Source: Strongyloides papillosus (Eukaryota > Nematoda > Chromadorea > Rhabditida > Strongyloididae). Taken from it: a DNA stretch of 64,000 bases. The first letter of the stretch is position 1; each line of letters opens with the position of its first letter. The stretch spans positions 496,001 to 560,000 of the forward strand of contig SRSI01000030.1 in NCBI GenBank assembly GCA_005656395.1, given 5' to 3'. The position numbers and the translations under genes are program-made. Shown here in pieces: positions 32,479 through 46,742 of the stretch. Under the pieces are notes generated by a model. That model saw only the letters and a list, made by a program, of their open reading frames with translations. It ran no database searches and had not been told where the DNA came from.

Positions 32479-35400
32479 TTATACTATTTTTTAATTTATC
32501 TATATGTGTGTAGACTTTAAAGTTTAAACATATTGCCTTCTTTTTTTCTCCTCCATTCAATTATGAATTCTTTGCATAGTTATCATATATAATATGTTTA
32601 TTTCAACTCTTATTATGTGTTAATCATAAAAATCTACTTTTTTCTATTGTATTCTAATTGTAAATTATTTCATGTATTTATAGTATACTGACCTTTATAT
32701 TTTAACATCCAATTATTATGAGTCTTAATAAATACCTACTTCACCGATTTTTACCATTGTTTTTAATATTTTTCTCCAGTTTTTTATACATGTCAAAATC
32801 AAATTTTTTTTTATTTTTAAGAAATGAATTAATTGCGGAAATATTTTCCATATAACCATTAATATTATTATTTTTCTTATATATTTTTTTAAAGAAAATA
32901 AATAAAGATAGTTGTAGTAATTGATATTTTTTTAATAACAAAAAAAAAGCATCCCCCAAAAAAATTTTCTATTAGTTCTTTTAATTTAGAAATAAATATT
33001 TTTAACTATAAAATTTTAAGCTTCAATAAAACATGCCTACATTTACATTATATATATTTTTAATTTATATTCACATAAAATATGTTTAAAAGTGTAAGCC
33101 TAAAATGAAATTGGATATTGTTTAAAAAAATAACAAAAAAACAAGAAAGTTTTTAGTGTGCCTTTTCCATCCCTTATTTTATTGTTCATTTTTTAATGGG
33201 GATGATGTTTGATGGAAAAAAGGGAATTTTAAAGTTTGCGTGTAATTTAATTTTTGATAAAAAATAAATTATGTTGATGTCTTTTATCTTTTGAATGTTA
33301 AATATTAAGATGTGGTAAATTTTTTAAATGCACTTTGAAGGGAGAATTATGTTAATTGTTTGGTATTTATTTTTATGATTTTACGCTGATAAAAGTTGAG
33401 GAATTTTTTATCTCACCAAATTTTGTTGACTTTTTATTCTAATCTTATTAAATATTCAGTAATATACTTTTTTTTTGTCAAATAAAAAATTATTATTTTA
33501 TGTTTTTGATTGTTTATTCATAAATTCCATTAAAATATAATATATCTCATCATATTTTGTATATGAATTATATTCTTTATCAAAATGAAAAATGATTAAA
33601 CTTTATTATGATTTTACATTAAATAAATATTAAAAATTTCCATCATTATGTGCGTATTTTTTTAATGAAACAGAAATGTATTTCTTCCGATATTCTCCAT
33701 GAACTGGGGTCAAAAGTGCTTATTTTTTAATTCTATCAAAATAAGGTCTATATTTGTGAGATAGAATTTGCACTATTTTTAAAAATAATATAAAATATAT
33801 ATGCATATTTATATAATATTTTCTTTGAAATAATATATTCACACTTAGAAAATTTATATTATATATATATCTGAACTGAGGCAATAAAATTGTTTGTACA
33901 ATTTTGAAAATATATTTCTTAAATTAATAACATAAAATATATTTTTTCATTTCTAAAACATTTTTTACCAGTTTGCCCTTTTTAGTCTTCTCCTTTGCCA
34001 ATATACATTTTTTTTCTAAATATTCTACTGCTCTACTGTTAAAATTTACTTTTTTCTTGATAATTTTAGTAGTAGAGTAAAAAAATACCTATATATACAT
34101 GAACTTTTTTTGCCAATATTTTGTGAACAGAATATCTATTTTAATGGGATATAAACATAATTTTTTAATTTATTTTTTATATTCCGGTACCAATTCCTAC
34201 ATGATTAAATTTGTTGAAAAAAATAGTAATATTTTTATTTTCTAGGTAACTGAAATTTTAATATTTATTTTTATGATTAATTTAATTCATCAAAAAACAT
34301 GCAATCAAAAAAAATCATTCCTTCACTCTATTATTATTTTATTTTTTATAAATAATATTTTTATTAGATTCATATTTTATTAATGAAATATTTTTCAATA
34401 AAAGACAACACTTTATAACAATTTTTTGTCACTTTCTTGCTAATGTAAAAAACTGGCCAAATATGTGGACTAAAATAGATAAAAAATATTTTTATACATA
34501 ATTATTATTTATATTTCTTTTGAGTTTCTCTTTCTTTCTTTCTTCATCTCATTTTTTTTTCAGATGATCAACTCTCATTTAATGTGTGTATGTGTGTGTC
34601 CTTAACTACATTTTCAATATATTTCTTAATAATAAATAAAAAGCCACAAAAATCCAGTCCCATATATCAAAAAGTATTTTTTTAAATATTTTTTAAAAAG
34701 CAAAACTTTCTGTCCTTTGATTGTACTTTTTAACTAGTCACACACCAAAATTATCAGCCCATTTTTCAAGACACAAAATTAGACAAAAAAAATAAATATA
34801 TAGTCTCACAAAATAGACTTCTTTACTCCTTTTTACCATCAAAACTTAACGCAAAAGTTTAATTCTTATTTTAAATTGTTGTATTTACATAACTTTTTTT
34901 ACCTCAAAAAAATATACTTCTATATACATTATAATAAAGAATATAAATTTAAGTTAATGGAGAGAGAGGAATATTTTATGAAAAAGAAAATGATAAATAT
35001 TGTATAAATGATGATGATATGGTAATCATAGAGTTACATATAAATCTAATAACTCCCTCTTAGAAAACAAGATAGATTTTGTGATATGATATGTACAAAA
35101 AAAATGAAATAAAATAATATTACCATATTATTTCTCTTTTTTTTCAAATAAAATAATAATACTACTACATTTACTAAGGCGAGTTATTTTAAAACATATT
35201 TTAAAAAACATTAAATTTCATATTGTTTGTTTTTATACCTCCATTTATAATAAACCATTGCACTTTAAGAAAACAATACAATACTTTTTCATTGATCTAA
35301 TGTATTTTTTTTCGTTTGGTTTTAATTCTAAAATATATTTTTATTATTCTTTGGTACAACTACATCTATATTTTTTTATTATTTATTTTTTTTATACTTT

Positions 35401-38400
35401 TTTTTATCGATAATAACATTTCATATATATATAATATCAATAGAGAGATGACAAAAATTTTTTTTAACACCTTTCGTTTTTAACAAAAATCAGTTTATAA
35501 TAGTTATTATTACTCTCTTAATCTTGTTTTGTTGAAAAATGAATAAATTTATCACAAAAATCAACTAAAAATTAAAATATACATTTAGTAGTTGATGGTA
35601 AATGTGTTTATACTTGTACTTTTTCTTCTTTCTTCTCCTTTTTTTCACATTTTCTCCACCAGCTTCAAATATTTTTTAATGTTAATGAGATGATGATAAC
35701 TTTAATAGGTACTGATATTATTTGTTATTATTGTTATTCTTATTATATTTTGTCATTGGGCCTTCTTTTTTAATATTTCCCAATAAAAATTCTTTATAGT
35801 TTATATATGATATGGTTCTTTAATTTTGTTAAAGTAAAATAAATTAATGATTATCTTTTCTTTCTCTCTTTTTTTTATTTTATTAATTTTAATAGATAAT
35901 ATTCTTTTTTTGCTCTATTATATTTTTTCAAGTAGTAATAATGAAGTTTTGATAATTAACAAAGACACAAATATATACATATATATACATTATAAAGTCC
36001 CTTTTTATTGAATAGGCAATTAAAATATCCATTTTTTTGTTTAATTTAATTTTTTTTGTTTTAATTCAACTAAGAAGTATATTACAAAAATATTGGTCTT
36101 AAGTTTTTTTTTTTGAAGCAAAAGAGATAATAATATTTAAGTTTTAAAATATTATTCTATTTACATTTATCTTTTTGACACTTTTATACTATTTACTTTT
36201 ACTCTCTCATTCGGTTTAACATCAAACTTTTATTTTTTATTTTATCAAATTTATAAATTTTATAAAATATATAGAGGAAAATTATGGTTTTTGGTAAATA
36301 TAAATTTAAAGTCTAATGATATTGGTAGATTTTTTGTTTTATTGCACTATTTTTCTACATATTTTTATGTAGAAAATATACATATATAATTTCTATCTTT
36401 ATTTCTCCGTTGAATTTTTTTTTGATTCTCTATACATGTTTATAAATATATATTTATTGAGAAGGAAAAAAATTTAAAAAAGTTTTTAAAGTTCATTTTT
36501 GTAAATACGTTATATGTCTAACTTTTCTAGTGAGATGACTTGAAATTAAATATAATTTATTTTTTTTAATATAAATATGATATGATGATGGCCTCCAAGT
36601 GGAAGGCAACTAAATTTATGGCCATAAAAAAAGCGAAAAGACAAAAATCCTGTCTTCTTTTTTATTTTCTCTTCACCAATTTATTTTTTTCTCTTCATTT
36701 ATTACATCTCATTAACTTGAACATTTAATTTGATTCTAAATTCATAAAATTACATTGATATTTTATGTTCCTCTTCACAATCAATCACTTAAATATATTT
36801 TTTAATCTTAATATCATAAAAATATTGAATTATAACGGTTTTGTTGTAATAAAAATACGCCTTAACTCGATATTATACTTTAATCAAATAATAATGATCT
36901 TTTGTGCTTGAGAAGATGTCACTTTACCTTAATGATTGTTTAAAGTATAATTAAAATTGCAATAAAAATTTGAACTCCACCAAGCTTATATCTAGGTCAG
37001 GGTATGGTGAACAAAAACACAACATTTTTAAGAATACACTTTTATAATAATAATATAAATCTTTAAATCTTTAAAAAAGGAATCAAATCAAGATTATAAA
37101 AAGAAAATGCCATTAAAGTGAGAGATAGAGATAGTGAAAGGAGAATATCAAAAATAGAGGTCGCCTTCGTAATCAACATCCTCGGCCCGTTTTAAGTTAT
37201 TTTTCTTTTTCCCCTTTTATTTATCTTAAGATTTCGTCTTCTACTAGCTTAAGAAACATACCTATAACAATATAATTTGTTTATCCATCTCTTTTTAGTA
37301 AATATCTTTATATATAAAGTAAATACAAAATGTGAATTAAATTTCACGTTAAAAATCAGTTTAATAATGACCTATATATATATATCCAAATAGCTTCTAA
37401 CATTCTTATCCTATTCCTTTTAACTATTAACGAAAAAATACATTATACTATTTTTTTTACCTTTTATCGTTCTCTGATTTTACTTTTTAAGATTGAAAAA
37501 TTTTGTTAACGGACAAAAAAGTACGGCTTTTAATTAAATATTTCTATATTATCTATTTAACTATTAATTTTTTTCAATAACATGTTTTTTTCTTTCAAAA
37601 TCTCAATATTATTATATAAAATTTTTATTCACGTTTCCTTAAATCCACATCCATAAACATTTTTAAAAAAGCATATTTTTAATTGACGGTATATACAATT
37701 AGTGATTTTTTTTCCGAATTAATGTAAAAATAATATAATTTTCAAGTGCAAAAATAGTTTGCCATGGAAAAATAAAATAAACTTCCTTATTAGTAAGACA
37801 TTATTTGCTTCTTTTTTAAATAAAAAATATTTATAAAATATATTTTATATAAAACAAATTTTATATCTATATATAAATATTCTAACTGAAGAAGAAAGAT
37901 TTTTATCTTTTATGTTGTTGTTGTTTTTTAACATCTTACTTTGATTTTGTTAAAATAATAAAATTTTGAGAAAAAATCTTTTTTGTCCTTTAAGTATAAA
38001 AAGATAAAAATAGTTGGAGTTATAAAAAATTTTTTTCTTTTTCAAAAAGATTTATATTTTGAGATGAAGAGTTAGATCAAATAAAAAAGCCGATTCTTTT
38101 TATTAAAAATTTTTATCCATTAATTATTTATGTTGTGGTGGATGAAAAAAAATTAATAGCTCTTATAATGTCATTCAAGAAGCTTTTGTAGATTTTTGTA
38201 ATCAATTACTATTAAGATTAATTTATTCATACGAAATAAGAATATATTTTAATAATTAAATAAATTTATTCTTTGCCAATTAAATAAAATAATTAAGAGA
38301 TATTATTTTACATATATCCTTTAATTATTTAAAATTAAGAAGATTAAAAAATTAAACTTTTTTTCTACAAATCGTATAGTGATAAATTATCAATGAATTA

Positions 38401-39580
38401 ATTTTTTATGCGCCCAAATATTTTTATATTCCACTCACTTCTTTTTTTAAACATTAACTCTATTTATATTCCTAAAAATTTATAATAAGTGTTCAATCTT
38501 AAAATATATATGAATATAATCTCATTATTTTATAATGGTTTCCAATAAATTTGATTTTTTTTGCACCAATTATCAATGAGGCATAGATATATTATCTCTT
38601 CATCTTTTAACATTAAAAATCATGATTTTAAACTATTCTTCTAATATAATATTTATGTATATTTAGGCATTTTAAATTTATGTACAATTATTTTTTATAC
38701 TCCCTAAAATTTTTAAAGATTATAATTAAAAAAGTTTATATTAACAAAATATTACCTTGATTATGACTGTTTAAAGATATATTATTTATTTAATTTATAT
38801 ACATTTATTTAACAATCTTTCAATGACAAAAATTTTTATATATATTTATATGTAATTTACTATATAGTAAAAAAAAGATATATAATATTATTTGTAAAGA
38901 TATTTATTTATTCTATTAATTGTTTAAAATGTCACATATAACAATATATATTTATAATATTGCCAAAAAAACATTTTATTTTAATTAAAAATTTATATTT
39001 AATTGAGGGGAGAGATGAATTGAATAAATTTATAACAAAAATTTTATTTTTCTCCTTCGTACACACACTTAACCTTAACTTTATATTAACTTTATATATT
39101 ATTTAGTCTTTTTTTGCCCTTTTCTAAAACAAATAAAAAATAATCTATTAAATGGTATTTTTATTATTGTATGTATGAATAAAGAAGAGAGAGGGGGAAT
39201 GTTAGGGTTGGTGGTGAAAAAAGAAAACTTCAATGGCATCATGATTGGTGTAAACAAAAAAAATTTTATTACAAATTTTTATTACAAACATTTGTATGTG
39301 GTATATACGATATATTTTTATTATTATATATATGATACCAGTATTATTTTATTGTAATATTATCATAATACCATAAATAGAAGGGTTAGGTTTTTTTAAA
39401 AATTTTATTGATGTTGGATCTAAAATTCGAATGTTCTTAGATTGGTCATTCTAATGATATATAATGTTTTATTTTTGTAAACTTTGCATTATCAAAACAC
39501 ACATTCTATGTTGTTTATTTTAAATAGCTTAGTAATATCCTCTAAGGACAAAGTAGCATAATAAGAAAACAATAAGGTAC

Positions 39581-39610
39581 TAGGGTGATGACGGTGACGG
39601 CGATCACCTA
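39581..39610. repeat. G/C-rich hairpin in the gene desert
   Basis: GGTGAT (39584-39589) pairs with ATCACC (39603-39608) across a 13-base G/C-rich loop; a TA/TA pair outside is separated by one bulged G. It is in one of the few G/C islands of the desert. Confidence 0.5.
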
Positions 39611-42600
39611 TTGCGCCATCCACCTACTTAAATAAATCTTACGTTTAATGGCATAAAAAAACATTACAGCACATATTATTTTAAAAAAAATATCTATTTC
39701 ATTATTACAAAAAATTTACCAACCACATATTTCTATTATTAACCTGTTTAAACTTTAAATACCAACCTCCTCCAAAATGAGTTATAGTATTTTAAATAAT
39801 TATAAGAATATTAAATTATTTAAAGGGGTATTGTTGATGGTAATGACCTTGCAATTACGATTAACTAAAATTAAAATCATGAAATTGCCACGGCATATTT
39901 AAATAATCTTATTTTCATTAAAACACAAACATTTCTATTATTATTTTGACAATTTAAATATCCATTAAAAATTCCTATTCATTTATTCTAAAACACATCT
40001 ACCTTCAAATTAAATATTTATTTAAAAGAAAGAAATTTTAATCTATTATATTTTTTTCTCTCATTTTATTATTATAACAATATACTTTATAGTGAATTTT
40101 TTTATTTTGACCAATTTTTAGTAAAAGGCAAAAAAAAAGACAAAACAATTCCTGGTTCATTCATTTTTCATTATATATACATATATTTTTTTTACAAAGT
40201 ACACTATCAAACATTTCATTTAATAATAAAAATAAAAAAAAAGAAAAATAGCCATATATTGTTGTGGTTAAAATTTTTGTGCTTTTAAAAATAGGGAAAA
40301 ATATATAGATGTATTTTTAAAAATAATTTTATCGTTGTCCTATAAAAATACTTTCTTTTTTACCTCTCTTTATCATTTTTTTTCTACAACCACTTTTTCT
40401 TGATAGATTTTTTGATATATAAAAAATAAGAAAATTTTTTTCGAAGACACAGGGGTATTATATTGAAAAATGTACCATAAACAAGACATTATGTTTCATT
40501 GGATAGATATTAGAAAAAAAGAAATTGTGTGGAAAAAAAATTTTAATAAATTTTAAAATGAAATTTCTTGTATTTGCACTTAGAGTTAATTAAAAAAAAA
40601 TATCCTGTAAAATTATTTTTTTTGTACCACTATACTTCTATCATTCCCCCTCTCCCTTGTTACTTAAACACCATCCCTCTCCACCTCCTAATTGTAGTAT
40701 AAATATTTTTTAAATCTTAAAAAACTTTCATTTTTATAATTTTAATGGTTTTTTGAGGACTGTGGTTTAAGGGAGAGGTGTCCTCTTAAAGAAACATCTT
40801 TAATATAACTTTTATTATTAATATTTGCTCCCGAAGTTTCAGCTATCCCTTTCTCTATCAAAAATCAAAACCTCAACCCCCAATAATCTTTAATAACAAC
40901 AATATTATTTTTCAACTATCAAATTCTTCAAACAATTAGATCATGTACATAAATTCATATTATTAAATATTGCTTTTCTTAACTAGTTTAACTATTTGTT
41001 AAAACTATTAAATTTTTTCTTGCCTTTTTGATTAGGTGGAGTCTAAAAATATTCATATTTTAATGGCAAGTTTTGTTTTATATATAAAATATATATAAAT
41101 ATCTGATATCATTTTGAAAGAAAAATAATATTATAAAATTTTTCTTCATATAAAATGTATTTTGTCATATTTTTAAGTTAAAAGTTGTTTGTACTTTTAA
41201 AAAAATATAATTACATCGCATATTTTATTTGTATATTCTGTTTTGAGATTAGTTAAAAAAAATTAAATATATATATTATTATAAATATATTTTTATAACA
41301 TAATAAATGTAAATTTAAAGTTAATCGCTTACGTGATTAAGGCACTTTGTTGATATATTTTTAATAAAAAAATATGTGAAAAAAATTTATTAAAAAAAAT
41401 ACTATTTGTACCCTCATAATATTGTTATTAAAAATTACCAATCAAACATCTAGTAATATTAAAGTTTTTTTGTTGATTCTATATTTAAATATATCACTTC
41501 ATTAAAAATAGTTAGTGAATAAAAATAATTGTTATTTAAATGTTAAAATGAAATTAAAGATATTATATCTAATTTGTCTTAAACAAATAACCACTTTAAC
41601 GATTAACCTTTTTTTTATTTTTTTAATATTTGTACTTTTGATTAATTTTTCTATATCTCTCTTTCCTTTTTATTACATATTTTTTAATAAAATTTTCGTT
41701 TCATTTTTTTTAAATATACTTGTCATTTTGTAGTTAAATAAAAAGATGATGAAATTATTATTAGTAGTATTTTTTCTAGCCATCTTTTCTCCTCTTCTCA
41801 CTATTCAATTTTATGTATAATGAAGATTAATTAAGGATTTTTTTTATATTTTTAAATCATATCTATATTTTATTAATAAATATAATTTTTTTTTCTTTTT
41901 CCATAATAATCATCATCTTTTTTCCATCTATTCTCCAGTTCCTGTGTATCTAATATAAATAATTTCTTTTTTTGTACTTTTTCCTATAAAAAAAATGTTT
42001 TACCATATTTTATAGACAATTAAAGGAGAGAGAGAAAATTGTAAAATTTTTTTATCTTTTTTTAATATACCTTATCTTTTAAGATACATTTATTAACATT
42101 TTGTATATACTGTTTATTATTCAAATATATATGTATCTTATAAAGTATAGTATATTTTTTTGTCTTTTTGCACTTTAATCATACTTCACATCAAAACATT
42201 CTTTTTTTGCTACACACTGTTATTTTCAATTAATATATATAAGTTTTTTCTATTTTTTATCACAATCTTTATTGTATTATCTTAATATTTTTTGGAGTAT
42301 GATTTTGAATGTCAGGGAAAATAAAAATTATTTACTCTATCTTTTTTTAAATACTCTCTCCTCCTTATTTTTATAAGCGAAAATTTAATCAGGGGCTAGT
42401 ATTAGAAGATCCACACAGATTTTAGATAGTTTATTAAATAGTTTATAAAAGATAAAAAATATTTTTTTGATATTTAAATTTGTTTTGATGGGGAAAATTT
42501 TAAGAATACCTAATTTGTGGGGGAATTATTAGTTATCATTATGAAATTTAAAGTTATAAAATCTATTTTATGATAATTGTTATCAAAAAAATAATATAAG

Positions 42601-45600
42601 AAGTTGTGTATAGATGTATCATCAATAAAAATACCAAACATTATTTATATTTTTCAATTTCTTATTATTTATGTAGAAACAATCTTTTTTTAGAATACAA
42701 GTTATTTGTAATATCAGATGAAAAAGTTCTTTTTTATGGCCTCATGATTTGTTACTTTCGAAGATTGAGAGCAAGTTTAAGAAAAGTGTTTGTCGAGTAG
42801 ATATATTTTTTAGTTAAATTTTTTTATATAATTAAACAAAATTTATGATTTTTATAATTGAATATAACAACTTTTTTAGTATCCTCTCTCTTCCATCCCC
42901 ATAAAATTTTTTTCTTTACTCACCCTAGTAATAGAATAATTTTTATTTCTTTTCTTCCCAATTTTAATGGTAAAAGAATTTTAACATTATTTATACAATT
43001 AAAAGCTATAAAATGAGTAAATATTCATAATAAAAAGAAATTAACTTAAAAATATTTCATCAATCCCATAATTATGACCTTTATTTTTTAAAAGAGTACT
43101 TTAATAATCAAAAAAAAAGAAATTTTTTTACTTCTTTTAATAATATGTCAAGTTTAGAAATATTTATAGTTTATAAATTAACATCAAAAAATTTATACAC
43201 ATGCACTTTATTTTATATTGGATAAGTCATATATGTACATTTTTTAACAAAAATTTTATTGTTTATACTTTTTTTTTTATTATTTTTTAATAATAGAAAG
43301 AGTAATAATTTTATCACGATTCTATGATTTTGTATTATAGTTTAAGCCTTTGTATTATTTATGATTTTTTAATGTTCTAGTTTAAAATAATGTTATATTA
43401 TTTGGTTTTGAGAGTGAAGATTGTTGTGAAAAAAAATTATTAATATTTATTATTTTTACAATTGTATATAATTTTGCACTTTGATCATTCTTTTTGTAAT
43501 TTTTTTTGTAATGTTTATACTTGTAATTACACAGGTGATGTTGATTTTTGAAAAAAATACTAATATTTAATACATGTTTATATTTATTATATATTAAAAT
43601 TAAAGATAAAAATGTTATTATTATTACAATTTTTTATAATAACACACATTTTCTTATAAAAATCGCTATTTTTTACAAACTTTTGTAAACTAGAATTAAA
43701 ATGTTAAATTTGTACATTCAAAAATATTATCAAAAAGTTACGGTCAATTGGTTTATATGCTCCTATTCGTATTTATGATATATAGAGAAGAAAATTTATT
43801 CATATAAATATAAATGCAGGTGTAAAATAATATATATCATACGTACCATTTATTTAAATTACTCATTTTTTTAATGATTTTATTCACATACATTAATCCT
43901 TAAATTTATTAAATCAATTCATGAGTAAACAAAACACAAAATTTTTTGACTTCTACCTTTTCTTCTACACCGCAAAATATTTGTGATCTCATTTTTTTAC
44001 AAACTTTTTTTACCTATATTTACTCATGATGGGATTAATAAATAGATTAAAAAATTAAAAGGCCATATACAATTCTTATAATTACAATGTTTGCTTTCAA
44101 AAAAATGAAAAAAAAGACTTTTATAAACAATTTTTTGATACCTAAACATCGGACTGCTCTTCAAATAGATAGTTATAAATATAGAAGAGTAGGGCATTTG
44201 TAATTTGATTCATCATACAGAAATATTTTTTCAAATTGTAATATATTTCACTATTTTACTCATCAAATGTGTAATTTAAAATTATATACATATAAAATAT
44301 AAACAATTGCCGAAGATGAGAGTGAAAAAAGGTCTAAAAATGAAATGGAATTGAAAGTGAATTGTAAAGTCAGTTGATCTCTCCACAATATTTTCGCTTT
44401 TTTTATTTTTTCAAACATATTTAAACTTTCTCAAATATAGTCATATAATGTAGATTAACAGTATAATATAAATAAAAATAACATATTACAAATTCGACCC
44501 CATTTTGTAATGTTATTTTACACAATACATTCTTGTTAAAAAGTTATCATATAGTTGATTTTTAATAATATTTAAAATTTGCTTTTTTTGTTATTTGCAA
44601 TTACAATCTATACAAGAGAATAGTTTCTTTTTAACATAATTTTTATCTTTACCTATATTTATTTGATTACAACAAATATTTAAATATTGTGAAATAAAAT
44701 ATTTTGACTAAATTTCAGCATTTATTGTCATTTTAATATATGTACATTAAAATATATAAATTTTTTTCATCTCAAACAAAATAATATACATATATATTAG
44801 TAAAAAAACTATTATATTTACTACAATAAGAGGAGGCATTGATATGGAAAAAAGTGTAATCTTTTTAATTTCTTTAATAGATAAGTATAATTTTCCTTCT
44901 TTTATAACAAAACAATATTAAAAATAATTAGTGTGGTTCCTCAATGTGTTTATAATAAAAAATTTTTATTTTCCTATATATATATGTATTTATTTTCTTT
45001 TATAATATAAAACATAACTAATTTCATTCTTATTTCTTCTTAAAAACTTTCTTTTTTTACACATATTATATTCTATTATTCTTTAAAAATTTTTTATCAG
45101 TTCTTGTATCATGATAATAAAAAAAGAAAATTGTTATAAATATCTTATATATTTTTATACATGTACATCCTCAAAAGTTTTCTTTAATTTTATCATTATT
45201 CAATTTTTCTTTTTTTGACAAAAATATTTAAATTTAAGATAAAATATATACATGTAAATATGCAAAAAAGTTTGTAGATGATAAGAAGATAAAAATTGAA
45301 AGGGGATATTTTTATGTTTCTCCTTAAATCGTTTCCATTAAATTAAATATTTTTACTATAATAAAGATACTTTAGTTTAAGCAGATAAAAAAAAACAAGA
45401 CATCTGTGATTTTTAAATTACTTTTACTTTTAAAAAGATTTATGAGGATTTTTAAATTTTATATATATAATATTAGATACATTTAAGAAATTTAATGTGA
45501 CAAGTGATTTTAAGGGAGAGATAGATTATTTATAATGAGTAAAAATATATATATATATTCATTGGCATCTTTAATATGTAATTTTAAAGCATTTAATCAA

Positions 45601-46711
45601 CAATCTATCTCATTTTTAACCGATTCTCTCGGAAAACCTGCGCAGCACATTATAATTTATGGCTTTAACTCATTAATTTTTAGTATGTATAATGTATATT
45701 TTTTGGTAGATATGAGGAAAAATTAGAAATGGAGATAAATTATGATGATGGACCCCTAGTGAAAAAATGATGTATCAAATCATAATTAACAGATGGATTG
45801 TTGGTTGATTTGTGAGATGAATTTATTTTTAGATGTATAAATTACATTTTTTTGTCTTTCATACTCAGTAATATTTTATGGTGTGTCATAATTTTTCATT
45901 CCTATATATATATAATAAGCAATGGCATATAAAAAATGTATTTTATAAAAATCAAAATGATTTAAGGTTTCATACTTCCTCCAAAAGGTCATCTTTTCCT
46001 CAACCTTTTTTATAATATTTTTTTATCATACTATAATCTACTATAAACTCATTATTCATTCTGATATTTATTCTTAAACCTGTAAATATATGCAATTAAC
46101 AAAAGCCATTGAAGATTAATCACATTTACAAAAATTATTCATAAAGGTATATTTACCTTCTAAAATCATATATCTTCTTTAAATGTCCTTTAAAAATATT
46201 ACATTTATATTATTTCAATAATAATATAATAATGATATTACATTCTAATAAAATTCATGAAACATATTGTAATTTTTGTTTAGAAAAAAAAGTTACAAAT
46301 TTATACTTAAACCTTGGTCAGTTATATATATTAATGATTATTTACAATATTCATAACTTTATTCTTGTACAAATTATATTTGTCTAAACATATATATTTA
46401 TGTATATTTAATAAAAGATAAATCTTGTTATAAAAATTTCCATCTAAATAATAAAATCTTTTAAAATAAATGAAAATTTTAAATATTTACCAAAATCGCC
46501 AAAAATCATTCTTTAACAATTCTATTGTGAAAAAATTTTTTGTCCTGTTTAATGTTTTATGACTTTTTATACCTATTCAAAAAGTGCATATTAGTTTTGA
46601 ATTTTTTTAACCCCCTTCATTGTGATAAAATATATATTATATATATAATATTTAATATCACTATAAAAATTTGTCTATAATCTAATATATATCTAATATT
46701 ATTATATAAGG

Positions 46712-46742
46712 GTGATGGCGGGTACACAACACCACCTATCAC
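46712..46742. repeat. 12-position hairpin stem in the gene desert
   Basis: GTGATGGCGGGT (46712-46723) faces ACCACCTATCAC (46731-46742) across a 7-base loop, ACACAAC. Ten of twelve positions pair, counting one G-T wobble. Like the 39581 hairpin it contains GGGTGATG on the left and CACCTAT on the right. Confidence 0.55.

Noticed and set aside
45535..45726. 63-residue frame in the desert with a protein-like patch near 45600-45665
   Set aside because: Only about 60 bases look non-random and the rest is A/T noise. Kept as a G/C island, not a gene.
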